Origin: Alicyclobacillus tolerans
GTDB taxonomy: Bacteria > Bacillota > Bacilli > Alicyclobacillales > Alicyclobacillaceae
DNA: 64,000 nucleotides
Assembly (NCBI RefSeq): GCF_900142255.1
Contig: NZ_FRAF01000005.1
Location: 62,001 to 126,000 of the forward strand
Direction: 5' to 3'
The notes beneath the pieces were generated by a model that was given only the letters and a program-made list of their open reading frames with translations, had not been told where the DNA came from and made no database searches. Positions 49,288-57,207 of this stretch are shown here, piece by piece (position 1 is the stretch's first letter; each line of letters opens with the position of its first letter). The translations under genes were made by a program, and so were the position numbers.

Positions 49288-50823
49288 CTATGCCTTTTCT
49301 ATGGGGCTCTCCAAAAGTAAATCCCACGCTACGCGACGTTTTTCTTCTGTGACGAGAGAAGCGTGAACATGTTTTAACTGTGAATATTCATCCAATGCGT
49401 ATTTCCCCAATTCTCGACCAAATCCGCTCTGCTTGAAACCACCAAAAGGAGCATCGGAGCGCAGCATGTGCCAATCATTAATCCATACGGTGCCTGCACG
49501 TAATTGTCGGGCAATGCGGTATGCTTCATTGATATTTTGTGTCCAGACTCCAGCGGCCAGGCCGTAAATGGATTCGTTGGCCTTTTGCACTGCTTCGTCT
49601 ACGTCTTTATACCGAATAACGGACAGGACTGGGCCAAAAATTTCTTCTTGAGCAATGCGCATCTGGTTGTCTACATCAGCAAAAATGGTCGGTGGAATGA
49701 AATATCCACCTTCGCATCCAGGAATCTGTACGGGCTTGCCGCCACAAACCAAACGAGCACCTTCTTGTTGTCCGATCTCAATATAGTTCAGTACGGTTTC
49801 CATCTGCTGTTTAGATACGAGTGGGCCCATGCGTGTTTCCATGTCAAACGGATCGCCCATACGAATAGCTTGAGCTTGTTCGGCCAGTTTGGCCAAGACT
49901 TGGTCGTACTGCGATTCATGTACAAATAGACGTGTGCCTGATTCGCAAATTTGTCCGCTATGCAAAAAGACGCCAAATAAGCTGCCGGGTATAGCTAATC
50001 TCAAATCGGCATCCGGCAAAAGAATGGAGGGAGATTTTCCGCCTAGCTCTAGAGTAACGCGTTTTATGGTGCCTGCTGCTTGACGCATAATGTTACGTCC
50101 TACTGTAGTTGATCCGGTAAAAGCTATTTTGTCCACGTCTGGATGCGTGACGAGCGCTTCGCCAACTTGACTGCCAGCGCCAGTGACCACATTCAAAACA
50201 CCTGCGGGTATTCCGGCGCGAACAGCTAATTCAGCGAGTTTGAGAGTGGATAGAGGTGTATGGGATGCAGGTTTAATAACCATAGAATTACCCATGGCTA
50301 GAGCAGGAACGATTTTCCACATAGCTAAAATCATTGGGAAATTCCATGGAGTGATGGCTGCGCAAACGCCTATAGGTTCACGCCAAACTTGACCGTTGGC
50401 AGGGCCGGGATAGGGTTGGATGGGCAGGTATTCAACATATGGGTATGATTTCATAAATTCTGCTGTTTGCAAAAGGAGATCGGCGATTTGCAGGATATCC
50501 ATGTTCCGGACTCTACGGAGAGTTCCCCCGGAACTGAGTACTTCTAAATAAGCGAGTTCATCAGCATTTTGCATAATTTGTTGGGCAAAGCTGAGGAGCA
50601 AAGCCGCTCGGATTTCAATCGATTGTTTGGACCAGATACCGCTTTCAAAAGTGCGTCGGGCAATCGCTACAGCTTTGTCTACATCTTCCTTGTGGCCACT
50701 TGCTACTCGTGCTACCGTCTGACCATTACCTGGATAGATAATGTCAAACCATTCACCGGATTCTGCCGCTTGCCATTTTCCGTCCATAAACATTGGGAAT
50801 TCTTTCACTTGTAGTACGGTTGA
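49288..50823 (-). CDS. NAD(P)-dependent aldehyde dehydrogenase
   Basis: Enzyme of 511 residues. Visible motifs: ITPWNFPMILAMWKIVPAL, FTGSTTVGRNIMRQA, general-base Glu in TLELGGKSPSILL, catalytic Cys in GQICESGTRLFV, and EEIFGPVLSVIRYKDVDEA. It resembles betaine/phenylacetaldehyde-type ALDHs, substrate not determined. TTG 50823 is chosen because GGAGG is 7 bases upstream; the frame is open to 50856 with no ribosome site. First gene of a two-gene operon with the iron alcohol dehydrogenase. The 200 bases upstream carry the terminator of map and an AT-rich promoter region. Confidence 0.93.
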   Translation of the reverse strand, partial: STVLQVKEFPMFMDGKWQAAESGEWFDIIYPGNGQTVARVASGHKEDVDKAVAIARRTFESGIWSKQSIEIRAALLLSFAQQIMQNADELAYLEVLSSGGTLRRVRNMDILQIADLLLQTAEFMKSYPYVEYLPIQPYPGPANGQVWREPIGVCAAITPWNFPMILAMWKIVPALAMGNSMVIKPASHTPLSTLKLAELAVRAGIPAGVLNVVTGAGSQVGEALVTHPDVDKIAFTGSTTVGRNIMRQAAGTIKRVTLELGGKSPSILLPDADLRLAIPGSLFGVFLHSGQICESGTRLFVHESQYDQVLAKLAEQAQAIRMGDPFDMETRMGPLVSKQQMETVLNYIEIGQQEGARLVCGGKPVQIPGCEGGYFIPPTIFADVDNQMRIAQEEIFGPVLSVIRYKDVDEAVQKANESIYGLAAGVWTQNINEAYRIARQLRAGTVWINDWHMLRSDAPFGGFKQSGFGRELGKYALDEYSQLKHVHASLVTEEKRRVAWDLLLESPIEKA

Positions 50824-51003
50824 CAATGGGATGCCTCCCTCCCAAAAATCATTCATACGACCGTTTGTTTGATGGAGGGCACGATTGGGTCGTACGTTTT
50901 CTGTTTTTACGAACAGATAAGATCAATATATTCTATTAATTCAGATTTATCTATAAAAAATTCTAAAATACTTTATAGAAAGAGATCTAGCTGTATTTCT
51001 GCG

Positions 51004-51033
51004 TAAAAAAACAGGTGTTACGCAACACCTGTT
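51004..51033 (-). terminator. Terminator of the methionine aminopeptidase gene
   Basis: AACAGGTGTT (51010-51019) and AACACCTGTT (51024-51033) form a perfect 10-bp stem with a four-base loop; on the minus strand it runs into TTTTTTT. Confidence 0.85.
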
Positions 51034-51057
51034 TTAGAGTTGTGCTCAGTTCACAAA

Positions 51058-51804
51058 TTAAAGCACTGTTAGAATCTCTGGTCCATTTTCTGTGATGGCC
51101 AGAGTATGTTCATATTGAATAGAGAGTCCACCATCTGCTGTGCGTGCAGTCCAACCATCTTCGTCAACGCGGCATTCGTATGTTCCTGTATTTACCATCG
51201 GTTCGATAGTAAAAGTCATGCCTTTTTTGATGCGTGGTCCTTTATGGGGTGGACCAAAATGTAAGACTTCTGGACTTTCATGCATTTTTCGCCCAATCCC
51301 GTGGCCAATAAAATCTCGTACTACTGAAAATCCTTGCGCTTCAACATATTGTTGGATAGCATGGCCGATATCGCTGATATGATGATCGATGACCGCTTCT
51401 TCGATACCTATCATGAGTGCACGTTCTGTCACTTCCATTAATTTTTGGGCGGTTTCACTGATGTCTCCAACGGCATAACTCCATGCAGAATCTGCATGCA
51501 ATCCTTTATATTGGGCAACCATGTCTATGGTGATAATATCGCCGGATTGAAGTCGATATTCACTGGGGAAACCATGGCATACGACATCGTTAACAGAGGT
51601 ACAGGCGGCAAATGGGTAACCTTTATAACCCTTTTGGGCAGGAATCATATGGTGGCGAGTCAGAAAATTTTCTACAAATTGATCGATTTCGAGCGTGCTC
51701 ACGCCTTCTCGTACAAAATCTTTTAAAGCAGCGTGGCATTCAGCAACGACTTTACCAGCTTCTCGCATAATGCCAATTTCATGTCGGCTTTTCAGAACAA
51801 TCAA
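51058..51804 (-). CDS. map: Methionine aminopeptidase, type I
   Basis: Cytosolic metalloprotease of 248 residues removing the initiator Met. The family pattern is complete: CTSVNDVVCHGFPSEY with the substrate-positioning His, IITIDMVAQYKGLHADSAW with the metal Asp pair, FIGHGIGRKMHESPEVLHFG with the metal His, and FTIEPMVN and STGLSIQYEHT-type Glu ligands (here GGLSIQYEHTLA). It stands alone rather than in the ribosomal adk-map-infA region, so it is probably the second copy like Bacillus MapB/YflG. TTG 51804 with GGAGG 7 bases upstream. Divergent from a small zinc-ribbon gene. Confidence 0.93.
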   Translation of the reverse strand: MIVLKSRHEIGIMREAGKVVAECHAALKDFVREGVSTLEIDQFVENFLTRHHMIPAQKGYKGYPFAACTSVNDVVCHGFPSEYRLQSGDIITIDMVAQYKGLHADSAWSYAVGDISETAQKLMEVTERALMIGIEEAVIDHHISDIGHAIQQYVEAQGFSVVRDFIGHGIGRKMHESPEVLHFGPPHKGPRIKKGMTFTIEPMVNTGTYECRVDEDGWTARTADGGLSIQYEHTLAITENGPEILTVL

Positions 51805-51903
51805 GATACAGCCTCCTGTATAATCATTTTACATACCCTATTTTGGACAAACTGTGCTACATTACCTACAGAAGTATCTGAGGCGAATGTAGGGGGAACG
51901 GAT

Positions 51904-52101
51904 ATGGCATCACAAGTTTGTCCAGGTTGCAATGCTTCATTTATGCCGCTGCCGCCGTTTGATGTAGCGTGGACATGTCCATCCTGCGGTCAGGTTCTGC
52001 CGCCGGAAGAGAGGTACAATCCGCTTCATGATTCAAAATATCGATTGAAATATATCATGGAGCAATATGTGCGTTACTGGCTTCACAATGGTACGCAATG
52101 A
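51904..52101 (+). CDS. Small double-CPxC zinc-ribbon protein
   Basis: Protein of 65 residues with two knuckles, CPGCNASF and CPSCGQVLPP, giving four Cys for one zinc, then a charged helical end (YRLKYIMEQYVRYWLH). ATG 51904 follows AGGGGG. I recognise no defined family. It is divergent from map by 100 bases and single. Confidence 0.7.
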   Translation: MASQVCPGCNASFMPLPPFDVAWTCPSCGQVLPPEERYNPLHDSKYRLKYIMEQYVRYWLHNGTQ

Positions 52102-52156
52102 CAGAGGTTTAGGCCCGAACAAAAATTTGAAAAAAACTTTAACCTCTGAAAGTTCA

Positions 52157-52357
52157 TTAAATGCCAATTGGTGTCTGATAGAGCGTTTGAGTAGAAAAGA
52201 ATACTTCTGCGAGAATGAGTCCTAAGATAAAAATCGCAGTTCTTCGCGGCCAACTGAGACGTCTTCCGTCCGGTCGCAACTCAACAGCCGCAATGAGCAG
52301 AATTCCAGTTATGATAGCAAATACTATTTTGATACCATAGTGTAACAACGTATGCAT
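52157..52357 (-). CDS. Small two-span membrane protein
   Basis: Protein of about 66 residues with two hydrophobic segments (IKIVFAIITGILLIAAVEL and TAIFILGLILAEVFF) joined by a basic loop RPDGRRLSWPRR. ATG 52357 is preceded by AAAGGA; an in-frame ATG at 52378 overlaps that site. Unrecognised; convergent with the zinc-ribbon gene. Confidence 0.55.
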   Translation of the reverse strand: MHTLLHYGIKIVFAIITGILLIAAVELRPDGRRLSWPRRTAIFILGLILAEVFFSTQTLYQTPIGI

Positions 52358-52586
52358 ATTCCATCGTCCTTTCAACATGTAGAATGGGATGAATCAGAAC
52401 CAGCTTATTGAATGTAGTTTTTCCAACCTGCCATTGTTCGAGTAAAATAAAAATTCTACTCTATTCTATCTGCCGTGCGAACTTTTGCCAAACTGGGCGG
52501 CAGAATTTCTTTTTCCATTGTGCTTTCATATGATGCGCTGAGCGAAGTAAGCAAATTATAGGATGAAACTCGTATGGAGGAGAAGC

Positions 52587-52955
52587 ATGATTTTAGGACT
52601 TGGCACGGACGTTGTAGAAATAGAGCGGATTGCCCGATTGATAAATTCCCAAAAAACGTCATTCAGCAAGCGCATATTGGGACCGGAAGAGCAAAAAACC
52701 TTCTGTCTGTTAGAAGGCAGACGTTTACACGAGTTTGTAGCTGGTCGGTTTGCGGCAAAAGAAGCTCTGGCTAAAGCGATTGGATGTGGATTGGCCAAGC
52801 TTCATCCTCATCAAGTGGATATTCTTCTTGGCAGTGCGGGTCTTACTGCGCGTTTCTACCATTCGGATGCGTTGTTACCTGTTGGCACTGAGGTGCGTTT
52901 AAGTTTGTCGCATGCTGCAGGAGTAGCATTTGCTGTTGCGATTTTATCGAATTGA
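52587..52955 (+). CDS. acpS: Holo-[acyl-carrier-protein] synthase
   Basis: Transfers 4'-phosphopantetheine from CoA to acyl-carrier protein; 122 residues. Motifs: GLGTDVVEIERI with the magnesium Asp at the N-terminus and GRFAAKEALAKAIG with the second conserved Glu/Lys in the middle; LSLSHAAGVAFAVAIL at the end. ATG 52587 follows GGAGGAG. It leads the conserved Bacillales series acpS - NAD(P)HX repair - lipoprotein - alr - ndoAI. The panBC genes, which feed CoA synthesis, are 9 kb away. Confidence 0.95.
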   Translation: MILGLGTDVVEIERIARLINSQKTSFSKRILGPEEQKTFCLLEGRRLHEFVAGRFAAKEALAKAIGCGLAKLHPHQVDILLGSAGLTARFYHSDALLPVGTEVRLSLSHAAGVAFAVAILSN

Positions 52956-53019
52956 GGAGCCATACATAATGAACGGACGGGCTGAATATCTATGAAACAA
53001 GCCTCGGGAGGGTACTCTT

Positions 53020-54501
53020 GTGTATCTGGTCACGAGTGAACAAATGAGAGAGCTCGATAGACACGCTGTAACGTCGCTTCACATTCCTGAGATTGTCCTT
53101 TTGCATCTGGCAGGCAAAGCTATTGCCGATGTGTTGGTACAGCGCGGACCGCGCGGCCATATCGTCGTACTGGCAGGAAAGGGGAACAATGGAGGAGACG
53201 GATATGCCGCAGCCCGTTGGTTAAAACATTACCAGTACTCCGTAGAAGTTGTCTCTTTGGTTCATCCTGAAACGCTAACAGGTAGTGTGGCTTTGGCTGC
53301 GCAAAGCGCCATAGCAGCCGGTGTGCCCGTTCGGGTATATAGCGGGCAACCGCTGCCTGAGGCTCAGCTCTACCTGGACGCGTTGCTTGGTACGGGCCAA
53401 AATCGACCGCCTGCTGATCGATTATTACAGATGCTGGAGTCGCTTGCTCACACATCTACACCGATTTGGGCGGTTGATGTACCGACAGGAGTAGATACGG
53501 ATACGGGAGCTGTTTATCCGGGCGCGGTCCAGGCAGTACTTACCATCGCCATGGCTGCGCAGAAAATCGGCACAGCGGTGACTCCTGGATGTTTGCAGGC
53601 TGGCGAGGTAGTGGTAGCTGATATTGGCATTCCGATTCTGCACAATCCATCCTTTGCGACTTGGATTGAGCCTGCTGAATTGGCTGCTCGTGCGGCATAT
53701 CGACCTGTCACAGCGCATAAGGGATTGGCTGGTCATGTGGCAGTTATTGTCGGTTGTTTGCCGGGTGCAGCGAAGCTTGCAGCATTGGCTGCAGCTCGGA
53801 GTGGAGCAGGGCGCATTTCACTGTTAACCGCTTCAGCCATTGAACCGCCGCTACCCGATATGCTGATGATTCCAGTAAATGGAGCGTTGCGTAACAGTTT
53901 GCCAGAAGGAGCCGTTTTCTTAATGGGTCCCGGTATGCTTGACGCTTGGCCGATTGAGGTGGTATGGAGTGTTGTGGAAAGTGGCGGTAAGGTAGTGTTG
54001 GATGCGGAAGCGATGGATGCCTGGTTAAGCGCTCCAGAGGAGCGGCGTTTGGCTGATCCGTTCCTGGCAGAACGGGTGGTGCTTACTCCGCATCCTAAGG
54101 AATGTGCTCGATTAATCGGTTGGACAGTTGATTCTGTTCAGAAACATCGCCTTGCTGCCGCCCGACGACTCAGCCAACAGGCGAATGCCACTGTACTGTT
54201 GAAAGGTTATCGGAGTATAGTGAATTCTCAGCAGAGTGTATCTGTCAATCCGGTAGGCGGACCTTCGCTTGCTGTAGCCGGCTCAGGAGATGTTTTAGCA
54301 GGGGTTATCGCGGCGTTACTCGCTCAAGGATTGTCAGCCTACGATGCAGCCCGATTAGGTTGTTGGCTGCACGGAAGGGCTGGGGATCGACTGGCAAGGC
54401 GGATACCGGCTGCTGCTTGTATGGCTTCCGATGTTGTGCAAGAATTGCCGCAGGCTTTAACTGATGCGCTAGGTGTAAAGATGAAATCGACGGATAAGTG
54501 A
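53020..54501 (+). CDS. nnr: Bifunctional NAD(P)HX epimerase / ADP-dependent dehydratase
   Basis: Repairs damaged (hydrated) NAD(P)H; 493 residues. The N-terminal YjeF_N epimerase domain (about 1-210) has VLAGKGNNGGDGYAAARWL and WAVDVPTGVDTDTGAV. The C-terminal carbohydrate-kinase-like dehydratase domain (about 225-490) has HKGLAGHVAVIVG, VLTPHPKECARL and GPSLAVAGSGDVLAGVIAAL. GTG 53020 has GGGAGGG 7 bases upstream. It sits 64 bases after acpS. GC content is visibly higher than in neighbouring genes, which may only reflect the Ala-rich sequence. Confidence 0.95.
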   Translation: MYLVTSEQMRELDRHAVTSLHIPEIVLLHLAGKAIADVLVQRGPRGHIVVLAGKGNNGGDGYAAARWLKHYQYSVEVVSLVHPETLTGSVALAAQSAIAAGVPVRVYSGQPLPEAQLYLDALLGTGQNRPPADRLLQMLESLAHTSTPIWAVDVPTGVDTDTGAVYPGAVQAVLTIAMAAQKIGTAVTPGCLQAGEVVVADIGIPILHNPSFATWIEPAELAARAAYRPVTAHKGLAGHVAVIVGCLPGAAKLAALAAARSGAGRISLLTASAIEPPLPDMLMIPVNGALRNSLPEGAVFLMGPGMLDAWPIEVVWSVVESGGKVVLDAEAMDAWLSAPEERRLADPFLAERVVLTPHPKECARLIGWTVDSVQKHRLAAARRLSQQANATVLLKGYRSIVNSQQSVSVNPVGGPSLAVAGSGDVLAGVIAALLAQGLSAYDAARLGCWLHGRAGDRLARRIPAAACMASDVVQELPQALTDALGVKMKSTDK

Positions 54502-54550
54502 AAGCGTTGCGTTACTCGCGTGTGTCTGTCGCGGAAAGGCGAGGTGGCAC

Positions 54551-55564
54551 ATGCGTAAATGGGCAGTCGCGTTGGGCGTCCTGGTCGTTGTGGGTGGACT
54601 TGTAGTGGGTTGCGGCACACAGAATGGTGAAAAAAGTGTAGCCAGCAAGCTAGAAGCGCACGTCAAGACATTGGACGGATCGAACTATAAAAGTACAGCC
54701 ATGATGACTGTGCAGATGGATAATGGTTCGCAAACTTACTATGTCGAGACGTGGTATGAATCTCCAGAGGTTTATCGCATTGCTTTGGGTGACGCCAACA
54801 AGCAAATTAACCAAATCATTGTCCACAACCAAAATGGCATGTTCATTGTCTCGCCCTCGTTGGGCAAAGTGTTCCGTTTCAACGGGAATTGGGCACAAAA
54901 CCAAGGACACATATATCTTTATAATCAAATTTTGTCAAATATTGTATCTAGCAAGGATATTCAATTTACCAAAAGTGACGGCAATTACAATTTTGAATTG
55001 CCAGTTTCTCCAGCTAATGATGTGGTAACTCGCGAACGTGTGCAGTTGGATGCAAAGACGCTTAATCCAGAGCAGATTGTCTTGATGGATAAATCATCCA
55101 CGCCTGTAGTTACCCTTAAGTATGAATCGTTCCAGACGGGTATTAAATTTTCTCCCGATGACTTCAATCCGCAGGCTCTGGTTGGTGGAGAGAAAGCTAA
55201 AACGACGCTTTCTACAGGGGATAGCGCAGCTTCGGATGGTCCGGGCTATATCAATCCCACCCTTACTTACGGCGATAAGCTGGACAGTATGTGGCAAGTG
55301 AGTGACACGGATGCCATCATGCGATTTACGGGCGATCACGCTTTCACTTTAGAAGAATGGCGTCCTGTTTCTACTGTATCAGGGTTGCCGTCTGGTGAAA
55401 TGATTAACCTTTATGGTGTACCTGCTGTGTATACGGATGGCGGCGGTGCAAGACAGTTATTCTGGTTGAACAACGGCGTTGAGTTTTCCATTACCTCCAG
55501 CGCGCTTTCTCTGAATCAGATGGCAGATGTAGCCATGTCTACTTTCAATCAGGTTGGCAAATAG
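54551..55564 (+). CDS. LolA-like (YdcC-type) lipoprotein
   Basis: Lipoprotein of 337 residues with lipobox VVGCGT (Cys at about 18). The mature part has the LolA/LppX-like half-barrel pattern found in YdcC-type proteins: SKLEAHVKTLDGSNYKSTAMM, YYVETWYESPEVYRIAL, FIVSPSLGKVFRFNG and RVQLDAKTLNPEQIVLMD. It stands where ydcC stands in Bacillales, between acpS/nnr and alr, though here alr is displaced 7 kb downstream. Role in Gram-positives not settled (lipid or lipoprotein handling, sporulation signalling). ATG 54551 with AGGCGAGG upstream. Confidence 0.85.
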   Translation: MRKWAVALGVLVVVGGLVVGCGTQNGEKSVASKLEAHVKTLDGSNYKSTAMMTVQMDNGSQTYYVETWYESPEVYRIALGDANKQINQIIVHNQNGMFIVSPSLGKVFRFNGNWAQNQGHIYLYNQILSNIVSSKDIQFTKSDGNYNFELPVSPANDVVTRERVQLDAKTLNPEQIVLMDKSSTPVVTLKYESFQTGIKFSPDDFNPQALVGGEKAKTTLSTGDSAASDGPGYINPTLTYGDKLDSMWQVSDTDAIMRFTGDHAFTLEEWRPVSTVSGLPSGEMINLYGVPAVYTDGGGARQLFWLNNGVEFSITSSALSLNQMADVAMSTFNQVGK

Positions 55565-55598
55565 CCAGTGTCTAGAGATTACCAATGATATGAAAAAT

Positions 55599-55628
55599 GG
55601 CGTACCTGTTAGATGGTGCGCCTTTTTA
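55599..55628 (+). terminator. Terminator after LolA-like gene
   Basis: GGCGTACC and GGTGCGCC form an 8-bp stem (one G-T pair) with an 8-base loop, followed by TTTTTAAT. The remaining bases to 55852 are AT-rich and hold no gene I can support. Confidence 0.8.
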
Positions 55629-55852
55629 ATGCAAAAGATGCAACAGAAGTTCTAAAACACGCTGCCTTCCTGAATATGTATTTTTCGAAAAACACAACTA
55701 TGTGCTGGCGACGTTTTTGTGAATGACGTTGCAAAACAAAGATTTTTATGTCAGTTGACACGGAGTAGCTTTGTAAAAGTTAAGCGAATTTCTCCATTAT
55801 TAAACGAGTTTGCTTTTTTGATATAAGATAAAACATAACAAACAAGCTCTAA

Positions 55853-56218
55853 ATGGAGAGCGAGGTTTTAACTCTGAAACTTAAAAAGGTAGTTTATTTT
55901 GTTGCTCGTAGTGAAAATGTTCCTCATGTTTTACAAGAAGCGTTATTTCGATCCCCTACTCAAAATGTCACTATTTTTTTCGATTTGGATGGGGCTCGAG
56001 CATTAGATGAGCATTATGCTAGGTTGATTTCACAGGAGAAAAAAATAAATTTATTTCAATTGCTTCAACAAGCCAGAGATGCTGGTATTGAAATGTTTGT
56101 TTGTCAAATGAATGTAATGGAAAGTTGTCAGATTCATTGTTTAGATGGAATAGCATCTGCTGGCGTGGTTACCTTTTTAGAGTATAGTTATGAAGCAGAT
56201 GCGATTTTTAGTTACTAA
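55853..56218 (+). CDS. DsrE/DsrF-like protein with conserved Cys
   Basis: Protein of 121 residues with the DsrE-like alpha/beta fold: KLKKVVYFVARSEN, NVTIFFDLDGARAL, then a helix (NLFQLLQQARDAGI), the strand EMFVCQMNVM with the family Cys, and GIASAGVVTFLE. DsrE/TusD-type proteins carry persulfide sulfur or act as small regulators. ATG 55853 lacks a clear ribosome site; the first residues (MESEVLTL) may not be translated. Six bases separate it from a second DsrE-like gene without the Cys. AT content is higher than in neighbours. Confidence 0.75.
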   Translation: MESEVLTLKLKKVVYFVARSENVPHVLQEALFRSPTQNVTIFFDLDGARALDEHYARLISQEKKINLFQLLQQARDAGIEMFVCQMNVMESCQIHCLDGIASAGVVTFLEYSYEADAIFSY

Positions 56219-56230
56219 GGGTGTATGGTG

Positions 56231-56599
56231 ATGGCTACAAAAAAAGTTGTTTTGCTGGTTTTGCACAGTGAACTAGAATCGGCATACCCGCCACTGAATA
56301 TAGCAGTAGGTGCAATATCATCAGGAGCGAATGTCATATTAGCCTTTAGTCATGAAGGCGTAGATATACTTTTACCGAATTATATACCGATACCATCCGT
56401 AGGAAGCATAGATATTGCCAACGGTTTATCAGATTTTGGGGCACCTAGTATTGAGGAATTGATAACGATTGCATCAGAATCGGGAGTTCGTTTGATTATC
56501 GTCGATAATATGATTCTGACTAATTGGAATGTTGAGCGAAAAGAGTTGCGTTGGGTATTGAATGAAGCTGCAGACGCCGATTTATTTCTTCACTTTTAA
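56231..56599 (+). CDS. Second DsrE-like protein, without the Cys
   Basis: Protein of 122 residues with the same layout: KKVVLLVLHSELES, LNIAVGAISSGANVILAFSH with VDILLP, a helix SIEELITIASESGV, and strand RLIIVDNMILTN in the place where the partner has VCQMNVM, so the sulfur-carrying Cys is missing. ATG 56231 follows AAGGGTG, which overlaps the upstream stop; an in-frame ATG at 56225 is too close. It likely forms a heteromer with the first protein. A transposase fragment lies directly downstream, and the end LFLHF may have been shaped by that insertion. Confidence 0.7.
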   Translation: MATKKVVLLVLHSELESAYPPLNIAVGAISSGANVILAFSHEGVDILLPNYIPIPSVGSIDIANGLSDFGAPSIEELITIASESGVRLIIVDNMILTNWNVERKELRWVLNEAADADLFLHF

Positions 56600-57032
56600 T
56601 ACGTTTCGATCTGCAGGTATGGTATCCGATGGGGTACTTCGTTGCTTCATGGGTTACAACATAGTGTATTGGGGAGCCGACGAAGGCCGCTTAAAGTTCC
56701 GTTGTCCACATGCAGTAGGAAAGGTTGACTTCCCACTTGGGTCTGTTGCTTGCTCTCATTCCAACTACGGAATGGTGGTCAAAAAAAGTATCGCCGAGGA
56801 TGTCAGGCGTTACGCCAATCCGCACCGAAACACTCGGCGTTGGATAGAACTCCACAGAGAACGAACTTCGGTGGAGCAATGGAAATCCCGGCTCAAAGAA
56901 AATCTTACAGCCAATGACACGCACGTCCGTGGCATTGAGAAGGTCACCATATACGTTTACCTCAATGCGTAGGTTCTACTTGCTTCTGCACTAGCGATGA
57001 ACACGACAGCAAGCTCGCTGAAGATGGCATAA
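56600..57032 (+). pseudogene. C-terminal fragment of an IS transposase, decayed
   Basis: In one frame the translation gives the end of a DDE transposase of the type common in Bacillales: VLRCFMGYNIVYWG, GRLKFRCPHAVGKVDFPLG, NYGMVVKK, RTSVEQWKSRLKENLTANDT and VRGIEKVTIYVYLNA. The catalytic Glu is in the RTSVE segment; the Asp motifs of the N-terminal half are absent. A TAG at 56970-56972 interrupts the frame, and VLLASALAMNTTAS continues in the same frame to TAA at 57030-57032. No start, no terminal inverted repeats and no first half are visible: a relic, not mobile. Confidence 0.82.
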
Positions 57033-57207
57033 TCCCTTGATTCTTGGCGCTCTGTGATTGATAAGGGCATGTGGAACCTATGCAACACAAATCACATAGC
57101 TGCATTCATTTCGGTGTCCATGGTAGAATCCAATCAGAATCAATATCTAAATTTTATATGCAAATTCCCAATGATAAACTTTCATATTTTTTATCGGAGG
57201 TGTTGGT

